Positions 23,345-31,942 are shown, counted from the stretch's first letter. The stretch: 64,000 nt of DNA from Flavobacterium sp. YO12 (GCF_004119495.1 NZ_NRQU01000015.1:1-64000); one strand, 5' to 3'. The notes: generated from the letters alone by a model not told the origin. Numbers and translations are program-made.

Positions 23345-24487
23345 TTAGTTTAATTTAGATGCAAAAGTAAACTCATAACTTGGCAATAAATCAGGATGAA
23401 AAATTTTGATATAATCTTTTAAGACTAAATCTGGACGGCTCGGAGCCAATTCATAATAAACCGTTCCACCTGTTGCTCCAAATTTACCTTCGAATGAATA
23501 CACATTTTTATTTTTAAAAGCGTCAAACTGACTGTAATGCGGATTTGTTTTTGCTATTTCATCTAAGCTTTTAAAAGATCCTGAAGCGATCCAAAAATCA
23601 GCTGTTTTAGCTTTTACTAATATCTTTTCAAAAGACAAACCTTCGCTTCCGGTTCCTTTTAAATCTGACCATAAATAATTGGCATGAGCATCTTTCATAA
23701 ATTGGGCAACCCAGCTGTTTCCTTTGGCCACATACCAAACATCTTCGTACATCGAACCGTACAAAACTGTTGCAGATGCAGGTTTATCTGCTACCAATTT
23801 TTTAGCTTGATTATAGCTCTCTACAATTTTATCAAACAATTCTTTGGCTTTTTCTTCTTTACCAAACAAAGCTCCGTACAACTTAATCCATTCTGCTTTT
23901 CCAAGTGGAGATTGTTCCATCCAATCTGCTTGAATAAAAACATTTAAGCCGCTTTTCTTTAAATTATCCAACATCGGATTATTGTTATCTACTCCAAACG
24001 TTACGATCAAATTTGGTGCTAATTCGATTAACTTTTCAATATTTAATTTTTCATTTTGACCTACATTTTTTACTGAACCTTTATCGATTAAAGCTCGTGT
24101 TTTTTCTGACGAAACATAATCTGTGTGTGGAAAACCAACCAGTTTATTTTCAACCTCAAGCATCTCTAAAAATGGTACATTAGTAGTTGACGTAACCACA
24201 ATGGACTCTAAAGGCACTTTTATAGTTGTATAAGTTGCCAAACTATCCGGAACCTTTGCATCTTTTTCTTTTAAAATGTATTTGAAATTTTTATTAGCAT
24301 CAGGCCACGGTTCCATAACCGTAACAACTGAATATCCATCATATTTAATGATCGAAAGCCCTGAAGCAAACTCAATACTATTTTTTGCACTTTCAGATTT
24401 TGCAACCTCAACTGTTTCAGACTTCTTACATCCTGTAAGGATAAAAAAAGAGAAAATAAAAATTAACTTAGGGAATAAATATTTCAT
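23345..24487 (-). CDS. btuF: Cobalamin ABC transporter substrate-binding lipoprotein (BtuF type)
   Basis: A 380-residue helical-backbone binding protein. It is a lipoprotein (FFILTGC, then KKSETVEV). The fold is shown by VVTSTTNVPFLEMLEVENKLVGFPHTDYVSS, KLIELAPNLIVTFGVDN, LFGKEEKAKELFDKIVESYNQAKKL and NKNVYSFEGKFGATGGTVYYELAPSRPDLVLKDYIKIFHPDLLP. It delivers corrinoid (or another metal chelate) to the permease 6 bp downstream. B12 specificity rests on the surrounding cobU/cobT/cobS/cobC and btuB genes. The -7 element TACCTTTG is at 24516-24509 on this strand. Confidence 0.85.
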   Translation of the reverse strand: MKYLFPKLIFIFSFFILTGCKKSETVEVAKSESAKNSIEFASGLSIIKYDGYSVVTVMEPWPDANKNFKYILKEKDAKVPDSLATYTTIKVPLESIVVTSTTNVPFLEMLEVENKLVGFPHTDYVSSEKTRALIDKGSVKNVGQNEKLNIEKLIELAPNLIVTFGVDNNNPMLDNLKKSGLNVFIQADWMEQSPLGKAEWIKLYGALFGKEEKAKELFDKIVESYNQAKKLVADKPASATVLYGSMYEDVWYVAKGNSWVAQFMKDAHANYLWSDLKGTGSEGLSFEKILVKAKTADFWIASGSFKSLDEIAKTNPHYSQFDAFKNKNVYSFEGKFGATGGTVYYELAPSRPDLVLKDYIKIFHPDLLPSYEFTFASKLN

Positions 24488-24508
24488 GTTTTACGTTTTG
24501 GATAGGAA

Positions 24509-24516
24509 CAAAGGTA
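24509..24516 (-). promoter_or_regulatory. -7 element of the btuFCD operon
   Basis: TACCTTTG on the minus strand, 22 bp before the btuF start; no well-placed TTG upstream. No cobalamin riboswitch is visible in this short leader, unlike btuB. Confidence 0.5.
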
Positions 24517-24582
24517 AACCATTTTCTATTTTTTTTGTTTATTTTTATTCCTACAAAATTCAACAAACTGTATCTTTACACT

Positions 24583-24945
24583 ATGAATACCACAAAAACA
24601 AAAGTTTGCTCGAGCTGTGAAACTCAATTCAGCTGTGGAGATATTTCGGTTGAAAACAAGTGCTGGTGCAATGATTTCCCCCCTATTTTCAATCTTTCTG
24701 AAGGAGGAGATTGTCTATGCCCAGTTTGTTTTAAAGAAGCATGCGAAGATAAAATCGACGCTTATATTGAAACATTGACTCCTGAAAGAGCACTTAAAAA
24801 TAAAGCTGCAACCCTGCCTAAAACAGAAAACCTAATTGAAGGTATCGATTATTATATCGAAGATGGAAATTATGTTTTCAAACCTTGGTTTCATCTCAAA
24901 AGAGGAAGCTGTTGCGGAAACGACTGCAGACACTGCCCCTATTAA
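24583..24945 (+). CDS. Cysteine-rich CWC + DUF5522 domain protein
   Basis: A 120-residue cysteine-rich protein, probably metal-binding. Residues about 8-50 form a CWC-type zinc-ribbon-like region (CSSCETQFSCG...CWCNDFP...CLCPVCFKEAC). The C-terminal 35 residues (LIEGIDYYIEDGNYVFKPWFHLKRGSCCGNDCRHCPY) are a DUF5522 domain. The start at 24583 is chosen because upstream residues are unlike the family and overlap the promoter region of btuF. It precedes cobU by 72 bp on the same strand; whether it is in that operon is not clear. Function unknown. Confidence 0.85.
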   Translation: MNTTKTKVCSSCETQFSCGDISVENKCWCNDFPPIFNLSEGGDCLCPVCFKEACEDKIDAYIETLTPERALKNKAATLPKTENLIEGIDYYIEDGNYVFKPWFHLKRGSCCGNDCRHCPY

Positions 24946-25017
24946 AAGTTTTGAATTATGAATTGCTAAATAACTTACAACCATAACTCACAACTCATAA
25001 CTCCTAACTAACAAAAA

Positions 25018-25527
25018 ATGATTTACTTGATAACCGGCGGCGAACGCTCAGGAAAAAGCGGATATGCCCAATCTCTGGCTTTACAACTTACAAACAATCC
25101 TATTTATGTGGCTACAGCCCGAAAATGGGATTCAGATTTTCAAAATCGGATAGACCGCCATCAAAAGGATCGTGACGAACGATGGACTAATCTTGAAGAA
25201 GAAAAATACTTAAGTAAAATTGATTTTTCGGGTAAAGTTGCTCTAATTGACTGCGTAACACTTTGGCTGACCAATTTTTTTGTAGATCATAAAAATGATG
25301 TCGATTTAAGTTTAGAAGAAGCTAAAAAAGAATTTCTTTCGTTAGCCGAACAAAAAAACACATCGCTTATTATTGTAACTAACGAGATCGGAATGGGCGT
25401 TCATGCTTCTACCGAAATTGGACGAAAATTTACGGAACTGCAAGGCTGGATGAATCAATTTTTGGCATCTAAAGCTGATGAAGTTATTTTAATGGTTTCT
25501 GGAATCCCTGTCAAAATCAAAGGATAA
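25018..25527 (+). CDS. cobU: Adenosylcobinamide kinase / adenosylcobinamide-phosphate guanylyltransferase
   Basis: A 169-residue CobU/CobP enzyme that phosphorylates adenosylcobinamide and adds GMP to give AdoCbi-GDP, the activated corrinoid for lower-ligand attachment. The P-loop is ITGGERSGKSGYAQ; YVATARKWDSDFQNRIDRHQKDRDERW holds the guanylylation-site His; LIDCVTLWLTNFF and TNEIGMGVHASTEIGRKFTELQGWMNQ are conserved. It opens the cobU-bluB/cobT-cobS-cobC gene set. Confidence 0.94.
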   Translation: MIYLITGGERSGKSGYAQSLALQLTNNPIYVATARKWDSDFQNRIDRHQKDRDERWTNLEEEKYLSKIDFSGKVALIDCVTLWLTNFFVDHKNDVDLSLEEAKKEFLSLAEQKNTSLIIVTNEIGMGVHASTEIGRKFTELQGWMNQFLASKADEVILMVSGIPVKIKG

Positions 25528-25535
25528 AATTCTAA

Positions 25536-25653
25536 TGCTTAAAAAGGAATTCCAAAATTAAAATTCCAAATTCCAACACTATACCCTACCTTTACTTATA
25601 TATTCAAATTTCAGTTGTATTGGAATTTGGAGTTTAAAAACTGGAATTTAAAA
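25536..25653. repeat. AT-rich GGAATTTGG-type intergenic repeat
   Basis: Copies of AAATTCCAAATTCC and the complementary TTGGAATTTGGAGTTT face each other between cobU and the bluB-cobT gene. The same word family (GGAATTTGGATTTTTAAAATTGGAATTT) recurs at 40261-40290. It looks like dispersed low-complexity repeat text rather than a regulator site. Confidence 0.55.
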
Positions 25654-27333
25654 ATGAGCAATTTAGATGATATTTTAAAGTCACGTCGTGATACAAGGCA
25701 TTTTACAACAGACGAAGTTCCTGATGAAGTAATTCAGAAAGCTTTACAAGCTGGACATTGGGCGCCTTCTGTTGGGCTGACCGATGCAACAAGATATTAT
25801 ATCATAAAATCTAAAGAAGTTAAAACTGCAGTAAAAGAACTTTTTTTAGATTATAATAAAAAAGCGGAAGAACTAACGGATAATCCAGAACAAAAAGAAC
25901 TTTACAGATCCTTAAAACTAGAAGCAATTGAAGAAGCTCCTCTAGGACTTATTATAGCTTATGATCGTTCCGTTCTTAATCAGTTTACGATTGGAACAAT
26001 TGGAAGTAACGAAGCCGTAAAATTCAGCTCAGTTTGTGCAGCTCAAAACATTTGGCTTTCGCTTACTGAACAAGGTTATGGAATGGGCTGGGTTTCGATT
26101 ATCAATTATTATCAATTTAAAAAAATTCTTGATTTACCAGATAATATAGAACCGCTTGGTTATTTCTGTATTGGAAAACCAGCAACAAATTATAACAATC
26201 AGCCAATGTTGCAGCAATTACATTGGAAACAAAAATCTGAAACTCCGATTTGTACTGAAATCGATAAAATACAAAAATCAAATTTTCTTGATTTAGATTT
26301 AAAACAACAAAATGGTACTGAGATCAAAACAGATTTCAGCGCACTTCTTCAAGATAAAATAGATTCAAAAACAAAACCTATTGGCGCTTTAGGGACTTTA
26401 GAAACTTTAGCTTTTCAAATGGCAACCGTTTTTGAAACCTTAAATCCAAAAATAACAAATCCTGCCATAGTAGTTTTTGCAGCTGATCACGGTATTGCGA
26501 ATCATGGAGTTAGTGCTTATCCGCAAGATGTTACCCGCCAAATGGTGACTAATTTTCTAGAAGGCGGAGCCGCAATCAATGTTTTCTGCAGTCAAAATAA
26601 TATTGATTTATCTATTGTAGATTCAGGTGTAAATTATGATTTCCCAACGAATGCCAAATTGATAAATGCTAAAATTGCAAAAGGAACACAATCTTTTCTT
26701 CATGTTCCAGCAATGAGTGAAACCGAATTGCAATTGTGTCTTGAAAAGGGAAAATCGATTGTTGATACAATCGCCAAAAAGGGTTCAAACTGTGTCGGTT
26801 TTGGTGAAATGGGAATTGGAAATACTTCGACAGCATCTGTATTAATGAGTCTTTTAACTAATTTACCAATTGAAGATTGTGTTGGAAAAGGAACTGGTGT
26901 TGAAGACGAAAAGTTAATTCAAAAACAAAATTTGCTCAAAAGTGCCATTCAAAATTATTCTGGTCAAGCCGATTTAAAACAGCAGCTGGCTTATTTTGGC
27001 GGTTTTGAAATTTTACAAATTGCCGGCGGAATGCTCGCAGCTTATGAAAACAAAATGCTTATTCTGGTTGATGGCTTTATTTGCAGCACAGCTTTTTTAA
27101 TTGCTTCAAAAATAAATCCTGACATCAAACATAATGCTGTTTTCTGCCACTGCTCTGCCGAAAAAGCACATATAAAATTACTAGATTACCTAAATGCAAA
27201 ACCTATTTTAAATCTAGATTTGCGCTTGGGCGAAGGAACCGGCTGCGCAGTCGCTTTTCCGATTTTAAAATCGGCGGAAGCATTTTTAAACGAAATGGCA
27301 AGTTTTGAAAGTGCTGGGGTTAGTCGCAAGTAA
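25654..27333 (+). CDS. cobT: Fused 5,6-dimethylbenzimidazole synthase (BluB) and DMB phosphoribosyltransferase (CobT)
   Basis: A 559-residue two-domain protein. Residues about 1-215 are a flavin-destroying BluB nitroreductase-fold domain (SRRDTRHFTTDEVPDEVIQKALQAGHWAPSVGLTDATRYYII, EEAPLGLIIAYDRS, AAQNIWLSLTEQGYGMGWVSI) that makes DMB from FMN. Residues about 225-559 are CobT (TKPIGALGTLETLA, VFAADHGIANHGVSAYPQDVTRQM, GFGEMGIGNTSTASVL, GTGVEDE, LDLRLGEGTGCAVAFPIL) that turns DMB into alpha-ribazole phosphate. The ATG at 25654 is used because earlier codons are repeat text. It is cotranscribed with cobS 24 bp downstream. Confidence 0.93.
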   Translation: MSNLDDILKSRRDTRHFTTDEVPDEVIQKALQAGHWAPSVGLTDATRYYIIKSKEVKTAVKELFLDYNKKAEELTDNPEQKELYRSLKLEAIEEAPLGLIIAYDRSVLNQFTIGTIGSNEAVKFSSVCAAQNIWLSLTEQGYGMGWVSIINYYQFKKILDLPDNIEPLGYFCIGKPATNYNNQPMLQQLHWKQKSETPICTEIDKIQKSNFLDLDLKQQNGTEIKTDFSALLQDKIDSKTKPIGALGTLETLAFQMATVFETLNPKITNPAIVVFAADHGIANHGVSAYPQDVTRQMVTNFLEGGAAINVFCSQNNIDLSIVDSGVNYDFPTNAKLINAKIAKGTQSFLHVPAMSETELQLCLEKGKSIVDTIAKKGSNCVGFGEMGIGNTSTASVLMSLLTNLPIEDCVGKGTGVEDEKLIQKQNLLKSAIQNYSGQADLKQQLAYFGGFEILQIAGGMLAAYENKMLILVDGFICSTAFLIASKINPDIKHNAVFCHCSAEKAHIKLLDYLNAKPILNLDLRLGEGTGCAVAFPILKSAEAFLNEMASFESAGVSRK

Positions 27334-27357
27334 ACTCCAAATAAAAATTTATTTTAA

Positions 27358-28149
27358 ATGAAAAAAGAACTACACATTTTCTTCACCTGTTTGATGTTCT
27401 ACACTAGAATTCCTTGTCCAAAAAACATCAATCATGATCCAGATTACTTAAATAAAGCAACTAGATATTTTCCATTTATTGGTTGGATTGTAGGAACAAT
27501 TTCATTTACTGCTTTCTATATTTTTTCTCTTTTCCTATCAACAGAAACGGCAGTTATTTTTGCTATCATAGCTTCTGTACTGACAACTGGAGCTTTTCAC
27601 GAAGATGGATTTGCAGATGTCTGCGATGGATTTGGCGGAGGATGGACTAAAGAAAAAATCCTCATGATTATGAAAGACAGCGCAATTGGAGCCTATGGAG
27701 CAATTGGGTTGGTTTTACTTTTTTTAGCAAAATTTAAATTGCTGACAGAATCAATTTCGCTTTTTACAAGCAGTAATTCTTATTTATTAGTTTTTCTGTT
27801 ATTCATTTCTGCTCATTCTGTAAGTCGTTTGACTGCGATTAGTATTATTTTCACGCATGAATATTCTCGAGACGATGCTTCTAGCAAAAGTAAACCTATT
27901 GCTAAACAACATAGCTGGAAAGAAATTTTCGGATCTTTTTTCTTTGGATTAATTCCTTTGCTGGCACTCTCCTATTTCAATTCTAAATTCCTTTTAGCTT
28001 TAATTCCTGTTTTTATTATGCGTTATTTTCTCGCTAGATATTTCCAAAAATGGATCGACGGCTATACAGGAGACTGTCTTGGCGCAACGCAGCAAGTTTG
28101 TGAAGTTGTTTATTACTTAAGCTTTCTTTTGATATGGAAATTTATTTAA
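27358..28149 (+). CDS. cobS: Adenosylcobinamide-GDP ribazoletransferase (cobalamin synthase)
   Basis: A 263-residue polytopic membrane enzyme joining AdoCbi-GDP to alpha-ribazole (phosphate), the last assembly step of cobalamin. Signature stretches are FYTRIPCP near the N-terminus, GAFHEDGFADVCDGFGGGWTKEKILMIMKDSAIGAYG (the DGxxDxxDG metal site) and DGYTGDCLGATQQVCEVVYYL. It overlaps cobC by 16 bp. Confidence 0.94.
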   Translation: MKKELHIFFTCLMFYTRIPCPKNINHDPDYLNKATRYFPFIGWIVGTISFTAFYIFSLFLSTETAVIFAIIASVLTTGAFHEDGFADVCDGFGGGWTKEKILMIMKDSAIGAYGAIGLVLLFLAKFKLLTESISLFTSSNSYLLVFLLFISAHSVSRLTAISIIFTHEYSRDDASSKSKPIAKQHSWKEIFGSFFFGLIPLLALSYFNSKFLLALIPVFIMRYFLARYFQKWIDGYTGDCLGATQQVCEVVYYLSFLLIWKFI

Positions 28150-28670
28150 TTCGTCATACTGAAACGGTTTGCGAAAAAGGAATCTGCTACGGGCAATCTG
28201 ATGTTGATATTGCTGAACCTTTTGAAACAATATTCGAAAACATTGTCTCGCAGCTACCTTCAGAAGCTCTAATTTTTACAAGTCCGTTAAAACGCTGTGT
28301 CACTTTAGCAAAATACATTCAAGCAAAAACTAAAGCAATTTCATATCAAGAAGACGAACGTTTAATGGAAATGAATTTTGGCGATTGGGAATTGAAAAAC
28401 TGGAATGAAATTCCACTAGAACAATTAAATCCCTGGATGGAAGATTTTGTAAATATTAAAGTTCAAAATGGAGAATCATTTGTAGAACTACATGACAGAG
28501 TTGGAGATTTTATCGATGCACTTATTTCAAAAAAAATAAAATCTCCAATTGTTATTACAGCACATGCCGGCGTAATTAGAAGTATTTTATGCCACCAGAC
28601 TTCACTGCCGTTAAAGGATGCTTTTCAAAATAAAGTAGACTTTGGCCAGATTATAAAAATCGAATTATAA
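28134..28670 (+). CDS. cobC: Alpha-ribazole phosphatase (histidine phosphatase family)
   Basis: A 178-residue phosphoglycerate-mutase-like phosphatase. The nucleophile motif is LIRHTET; GICYGQSDVDI is typical of CobC; MEMNFGDWELKNW is the acid/base Glu region and ITAHAGVIRSIL the second His. It removes phosphate from alpha-ribazole-5'-phosphate or adenosylcobalamin-5'-phosphate. Translation is coupled to cobS by a 16-bp overlap. Confidence 0.93.
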   Translation: MEIYLIRHTETVCEKGICYGQSDVDIAEPFETIFENIVSQLPSEALIFTSPLKRCVTLAKYIQAKTKAISYQEDERLMEMNFGDWELKNWNEIPLEQLNPWMEDFVNIKVQNGESFVELHDRVGDFIDALISKKIKSPIVITAHAGVIRSILCHQTSLPLKDAFQNKVDFGQIIKIEL

Positions 28671-28711
28671 AGTCCTTTTGTTTGCATTCTGACCTGAAAA
28701 GTAAAACAAAT

Positions 28712-28743
28712 TTGAATTATCATTATTTTTAACTTTATATTTG
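28712..28743 (+). promoter_or_regulatory. Promoter of the riboswitch-btuB transcript
   Basis: TTG at 28712-28714, 21 bp gap, TATATTTG at 28736-28743. Transcription should start near 28750, at the 5' edge of the cobalamin riboswitch. Confidence 0.75.
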
Positions 28744-28749
28744 CAGCAA

Positions 28750-28945
28750 ATTAAGGTTGTGTTTTTATTATTAACACATTAAAAGGGAATCAAGTAAAAA
28801 TTCTTGAGCTGTACCCGCAACTGTAAGCTTTGTTCTGAAAAGAATGCTTGTTGTAAACTACAAAACCACTGTTCGCCGCGACGAATGGGAAGGTAAACAA
28901 CAAGACGCAAGCCAGGAGACCTGCCTTTGTAACAAATATCGAGCT
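28750..28945 (+). ncRNA. Cobalamin (AdoCbl) riboswitch
   Basis: All main consensus blocks are in order: AAAAGGGAATC (28782 onward) after a TGTGTT/AACACA hairpin, GCTGTACCCGCAACTGTAA (28809 region), ACCACTG near 28865, GGGAAGG near 28887, and the B12 box AGCCAGGAGACCTGCC at 28910-28925. It ends about 25-40 nt before the btuB ATG with no clear terminator hairpin, so control is likely by sequestering the translation start. High B12 would shut off btuB and the coupled btuG-like gene. Confidence 0.93.
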
Positions 28946-28969
28946 CTCGGGAAAAGGAGTGTAGAAATT

Positions 28970-30823
28970 ATGACTTTAAAAATACGTTTTGCTTGTCTTT
29001 TCTTATTATTGTGCCAGAGTATCTTGGCGCAAAAAGATACTATTAATAACCTGAAAGAGGTTCTGGTTTCTGATGCCAATCTAAAAAAATACTCCAACTC
29101 CCAATCTGTTTTAAAACTTAATGATTCCATTATAAGTAAAAATGAAGCTTTACTTACTGATTTATTAAATTTTAATTCGACTCTTTATTTTAAAGAGTAT
29201 GGCCGTGGAATGCTTTCTACGGTTTCTTTTCGAGGAACTACTTCTTCTCAGACTGCAGTAATCTGGAACGGAATTAATATTAATTCTCAAATGAATGGAA
29301 GTACTGATTTCAACACCATTTCTGGTTCCGATTATAATTCTGTCAGCGTAAAAGCAGGCGGAGGAAGTGTTATTTACGGCAGCGGCGCAATTGGAGGAAC
29401 TGTACATTTAAATAATGACATGAGTTTTTATAAGCGTTTTGAAAATAATTTAAGACTAGACTACGGCAGTTTCAACTCGATTGGAATCAATTATAAAACT
29501 AATATTTCTAACGAAAAATGGAGTGCTCAAATTGGTTTTTCTAAAAACAGCTCAACAAACGATTATAAGTATTTAAATCAATATACTTGGAGAGGCGAAC
29601 AACGCTGGAACCAAAACGGACAATACGACGTTATTACGATGAATGCTAATGTGGGGTATAAAATTAATGCCAAAAACAGCTTAAAATTATATACTCAAAC
29701 TTCAAATACAGATAGAAATACTTCTTTAATTACTGAAACAGAAACTAAAAGCAAGTATGTTAATGGTTTCAACAGAAACTTGTTAGAATACGACGGTAAT
29801 TTTGGAAAACTTACTGCAAATTTCAAAACAGCGTATATTTTTGAAAACTATCAGTATTATGCTGATAATTCAAAAAATCAATATACGTACGGAAAAACGG
29901 AAAGCTTTATTTCTAAAGCTGATTTGGGTTACACTTTGTTTAAGTCTACTCAGATAAATGGAATCATAGACTATAACAGAACAAAAGGCTACGGAAGCGG
30001 TTTTGGAGATAACACTAGAGAAATTGGTTCGGCTGCTTTACTTATAAAACAAGATTTCTCGACTGACTGGAAGAATGAATTTGGTATTCGAAAAGAATTT
30101 ACAGACAATTACAAATCACCGGTTTTATTCAATCTTGGATCTTCTTATCAGTTTAACAAATTGTACAATTTAAAACTGAATTTATCTCGAAACTTTAGAA
30201 TCCCAACTTTTAATGATTTATATTGGGAAGAAGGCGGAAATCCCGATTTAAAACCAGAGAGCTCTTATCAGGCAGAAATTGGAAACGTTTTTACCTTTAA
30301 AAACATTTCGTTGACACAGACTTTTTATTACATCAAAATTAAAGATTTACTGCAATGGGTTCCGGGTTCAAACGGCATTTGGACACCTCAAAATAGAGAT
30401 AAGGTTAATAGTTATGGTGCCGAAACTTTGTTGAGCTGGAAAAAACAATATGGCAAGAATATTTTTGGCGCAAATGCTTCTTATGCCTACACGGCTTCTA
30501 AAGACGAAGAAACCAAAAAACAGCTTTTCTTTGTTCCGTTTAATAAAGTCACAGGTTCCGTTTCATATTCTAGAAATAGAATCTCTGCTTATTATCAATT
30601 TTTATATAATGGATTTGTTTATACCAGAGCAGATAACAATCCAGACGAAATCATAAAAGATTATACGTTATCCAATATTGGAATCGATTATGATTTTAAA
30701 TTTCTTGACTCCTTCAAACTTGGTATTCAGGTATTGAACATTTTCAACGAAAATTATGAAAGTCTTGAGAACAGACCTATGCCGGGTCGAAATTTCAACA
30801 TGTATTTAACTTTAAAATTTTAA
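28970..30823 (+). CDS. btuB: TonB-dependent vitamin B12 receptor (BtuB type)
   Basis: A 617-residue outer-membrane receptor. Signal peptide LLLCQSILAQ, then a TonB-box-like LKEVLVSD and a plug domain (LLTDLLNFNSTLYFKEYGRGMLSTVSFRGTTSSQTAVIWNGININSQ, GSVIYGSGAIGGTVHL). The barrel ends NMYLTLKF with terminal Phe. Lacking a carboxypeptidase-like N-terminal extension, it resembles classical BtuB rather than SusC. The ATG at 28970 is just after the cobalamin riboswitch, strongly supporting corrinoid import. A 5-bp gap to the next gene indicates an operon. Confidence 0.93.
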   Translation: MTLKIRFACLFLLLCQSILAQKDTINNLKEVLVSDANLKKYSNSQSVLKLNDSIISKNEALLTDLLNFNSTLYFKEYGRGMLSTVSFRGTTSSQTAVIWNGININSQMNGSTDFNTISGSDYNSVSVKAGGGSVIYGSGAIGGTVHLNNDMSFYKRFENNLRLDYGSFNSIGINYKTNISNEKWSAQIGFSKNSSTNDYKYLNQYTWRGEQRWNQNGQYDVITMNANVGYKINAKNSLKLYTQTSNTDRNTSLITETETKSKYVNGFNRNLLEYDGNFGKLTANFKTAYIFENYQYYADNSKNQYTYGKTESFISKADLGYTLFKSTQINGIIDYNRTKGYGSGFGDNTREIGSAALLIKQDFSTDWKNEFGIRKEFTDNYKSPVLFNLGSSYQFNKLYNLKLNLSRNFRIPTFNDLYWEEGGNPDLKPESSYQAEIGNVFTFKNISLTQTFYYIKIKDLLQWVPGSNGIWTPQNRDKVNSYGAETLLSWKKQYGKNIFGANASYAYTASKDEETKKQLFFVPFNKVTGSVSYSRNRISAYYQFLYNGFVYTRADNNPDEIIKDYTLSNIGIDYDFKFLDSFKLGIQVLNIFNENYESLENRPMPGRNFNMYLTLKF

Positions 30824-30828
30824 TATTT

Positions 30829-31875
30829 ATGAAACTTAGTAAATTACTTTTAATAGCACTTGGTGTTTCCTTATTTGTGTCTTGTTCTAATGACGATGAT
30901 GACCAGCCAAAAGGAGAATATGACAACGGATTTTTCATTTTAAATGAAGGAAGTACAGGACAAGGGACAGTTTCTTTTTCTAGTGATGATTTTAGTCTTT
31001 TTACAAAAGATGCTTACACTGCAGCAAACGGTTCAGATTTACTTGGAAAATATGCTCAAAACATTTTCTTTAACGGAGACAGAGCTTATATCATTGCTGG
31101 TGGTTCAAATGTTATAAATGTAGTAAACAGATATACTTTTAAATTGATTGCTAAAATCGACAGCGGACTTGCTAATCCAAGATATGGTGTTGTAAAAGAC
31201 GGAAAAGCTTACGTTACTAATGCAAACACTTACTCGTACATTAATCCAGCTACTGGTGATACTGACGATTATGTTGCTGTAATTGATTTAGCAACAAACA
31301 AGGTAGAATCAAAAATCGAATTGAATGCTACTGCAAACAGACTTATTCTTGAAAATGGTAAATTGTACATTACTGAACCAGACGCAAGCGACAAACTTTT
31401 GATTGTTAATATTGCAACTAAAACTGTAGAAGCTCCAATAACAATTGGAACAAGTGCTGATTCAATTGAAGAAGAAGATGGTGTTTTATATATTTTAAGA
31501 GCACCTTGGGGTGGAGCAAGCAGCGAAATTGTAAAAGTAAAATTAGCAGATAAATCTGTTACTAAACTTCCATTTCCTGCAAGCTTAGAAAAAGCTGGAT
31601 ATTTAGATATTTCTGATGACAAAATTTATTATACCGTAAAAAGCTCAGTTTATGTTATAAACACTTCTGCAACTGCAGTTTCTTCAACTCCAATTTTCAA
31701 TGCTCCTTCAGTTGCTAACTTATATGGTTTTGCAGTTAAAGACGGTAAAGTTTACTTGGCAGACAGCGGTAACTACAAAGTAGACAGTAAAGCTTACATC
31801 TATAACTTAACTGGAACTTTACTAAAAGAATTAACAGTTGGTATTGCACCAAATGGCTTCTATTTTAATGATTAA
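30829..31875 (+). CDS. Surface beta-propeller lipoprotein, BtuG-like (YncE/DUF5074-type)
   Basis: A 348-residue lipoprotein (lipobox VSC at about residue 19) whose mature N-terminus SNDDDDQ fits a Bacteroidota surface-export signal. The remainder consists of repeated propeller blades (NGDRAYIIAGGSNVINVVNRYTFKLIAKID; VKDGKAYVTNANTY...YVAVIDLATNKVESKIEL; LENGKLYITEPDASDKLLIVNIATKTVEAPITIG; and so on). In Bacteroides the propeller BtuG captures B12 at the cell surface and hands it to BtuB. Position 5 bp after btuB under the same riboswitch supports the same role here. The assignment is by architecture and context. Confidence 0.82.
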   Translation: MKLSKLLLIALGVSLFVSCSNDDDDQPKGEYDNGFFILNEGSTGQGTVSFSSDDFSLFTKDAYTAANGSDLLGKYAQNIFFNGDRAYIIAGGSNVINVVNRYTFKLIAKIDSGLANPRYGVVKDGKAYVTNANTYSYINPATGDTDDYVAVIDLATNKVESKIELNATANRLILENGKLYITEPDASDKLLIVNIATKTVEAPITIGTSADSIEEEDGVLYILRAPWGGASSEIVKVKLADKSVTKLPFPASLEKAGYLDISDDKIYYTVKSSVYVINTSATAVSSTPIFNAPSVANLYGFAVKDGKVYLADSGNYKVDSKAYIYNLTGTLLKELTVGIAPNGFYFND

Positions 31876-31904
31876 TTCTTTTAGAATTTGTTATTAGTTT
31901 TTGG

Positions 31905-31942
31905 AAAAAAATAGGCTTTCATCTCTGAAAGCCTATTTTTTT
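31905..31942. terminator. Two-way terminator between btuG-like and S41 peptidase genes
   Basis: AAAAATAGGCTTTC and GAAAGCCTATTTTT pair around an ATCTCT loop, with A run before and T run after, so it can serve both convergent genes. Confidence 0.85.

Noticed and set aside
24946-25017. ATAACTC-type short direct repeats before cobU as a regulator array
   Set aside because: The units are irregular and low-complexity, a common intergenic texture in this genus.
28844-28969. An extended N-terminus for BtuB
   Set aside because: This stretch is the 3' half of the cobalamin riboswitch, including the B12 box, so it is regulatory RNA and not coding.
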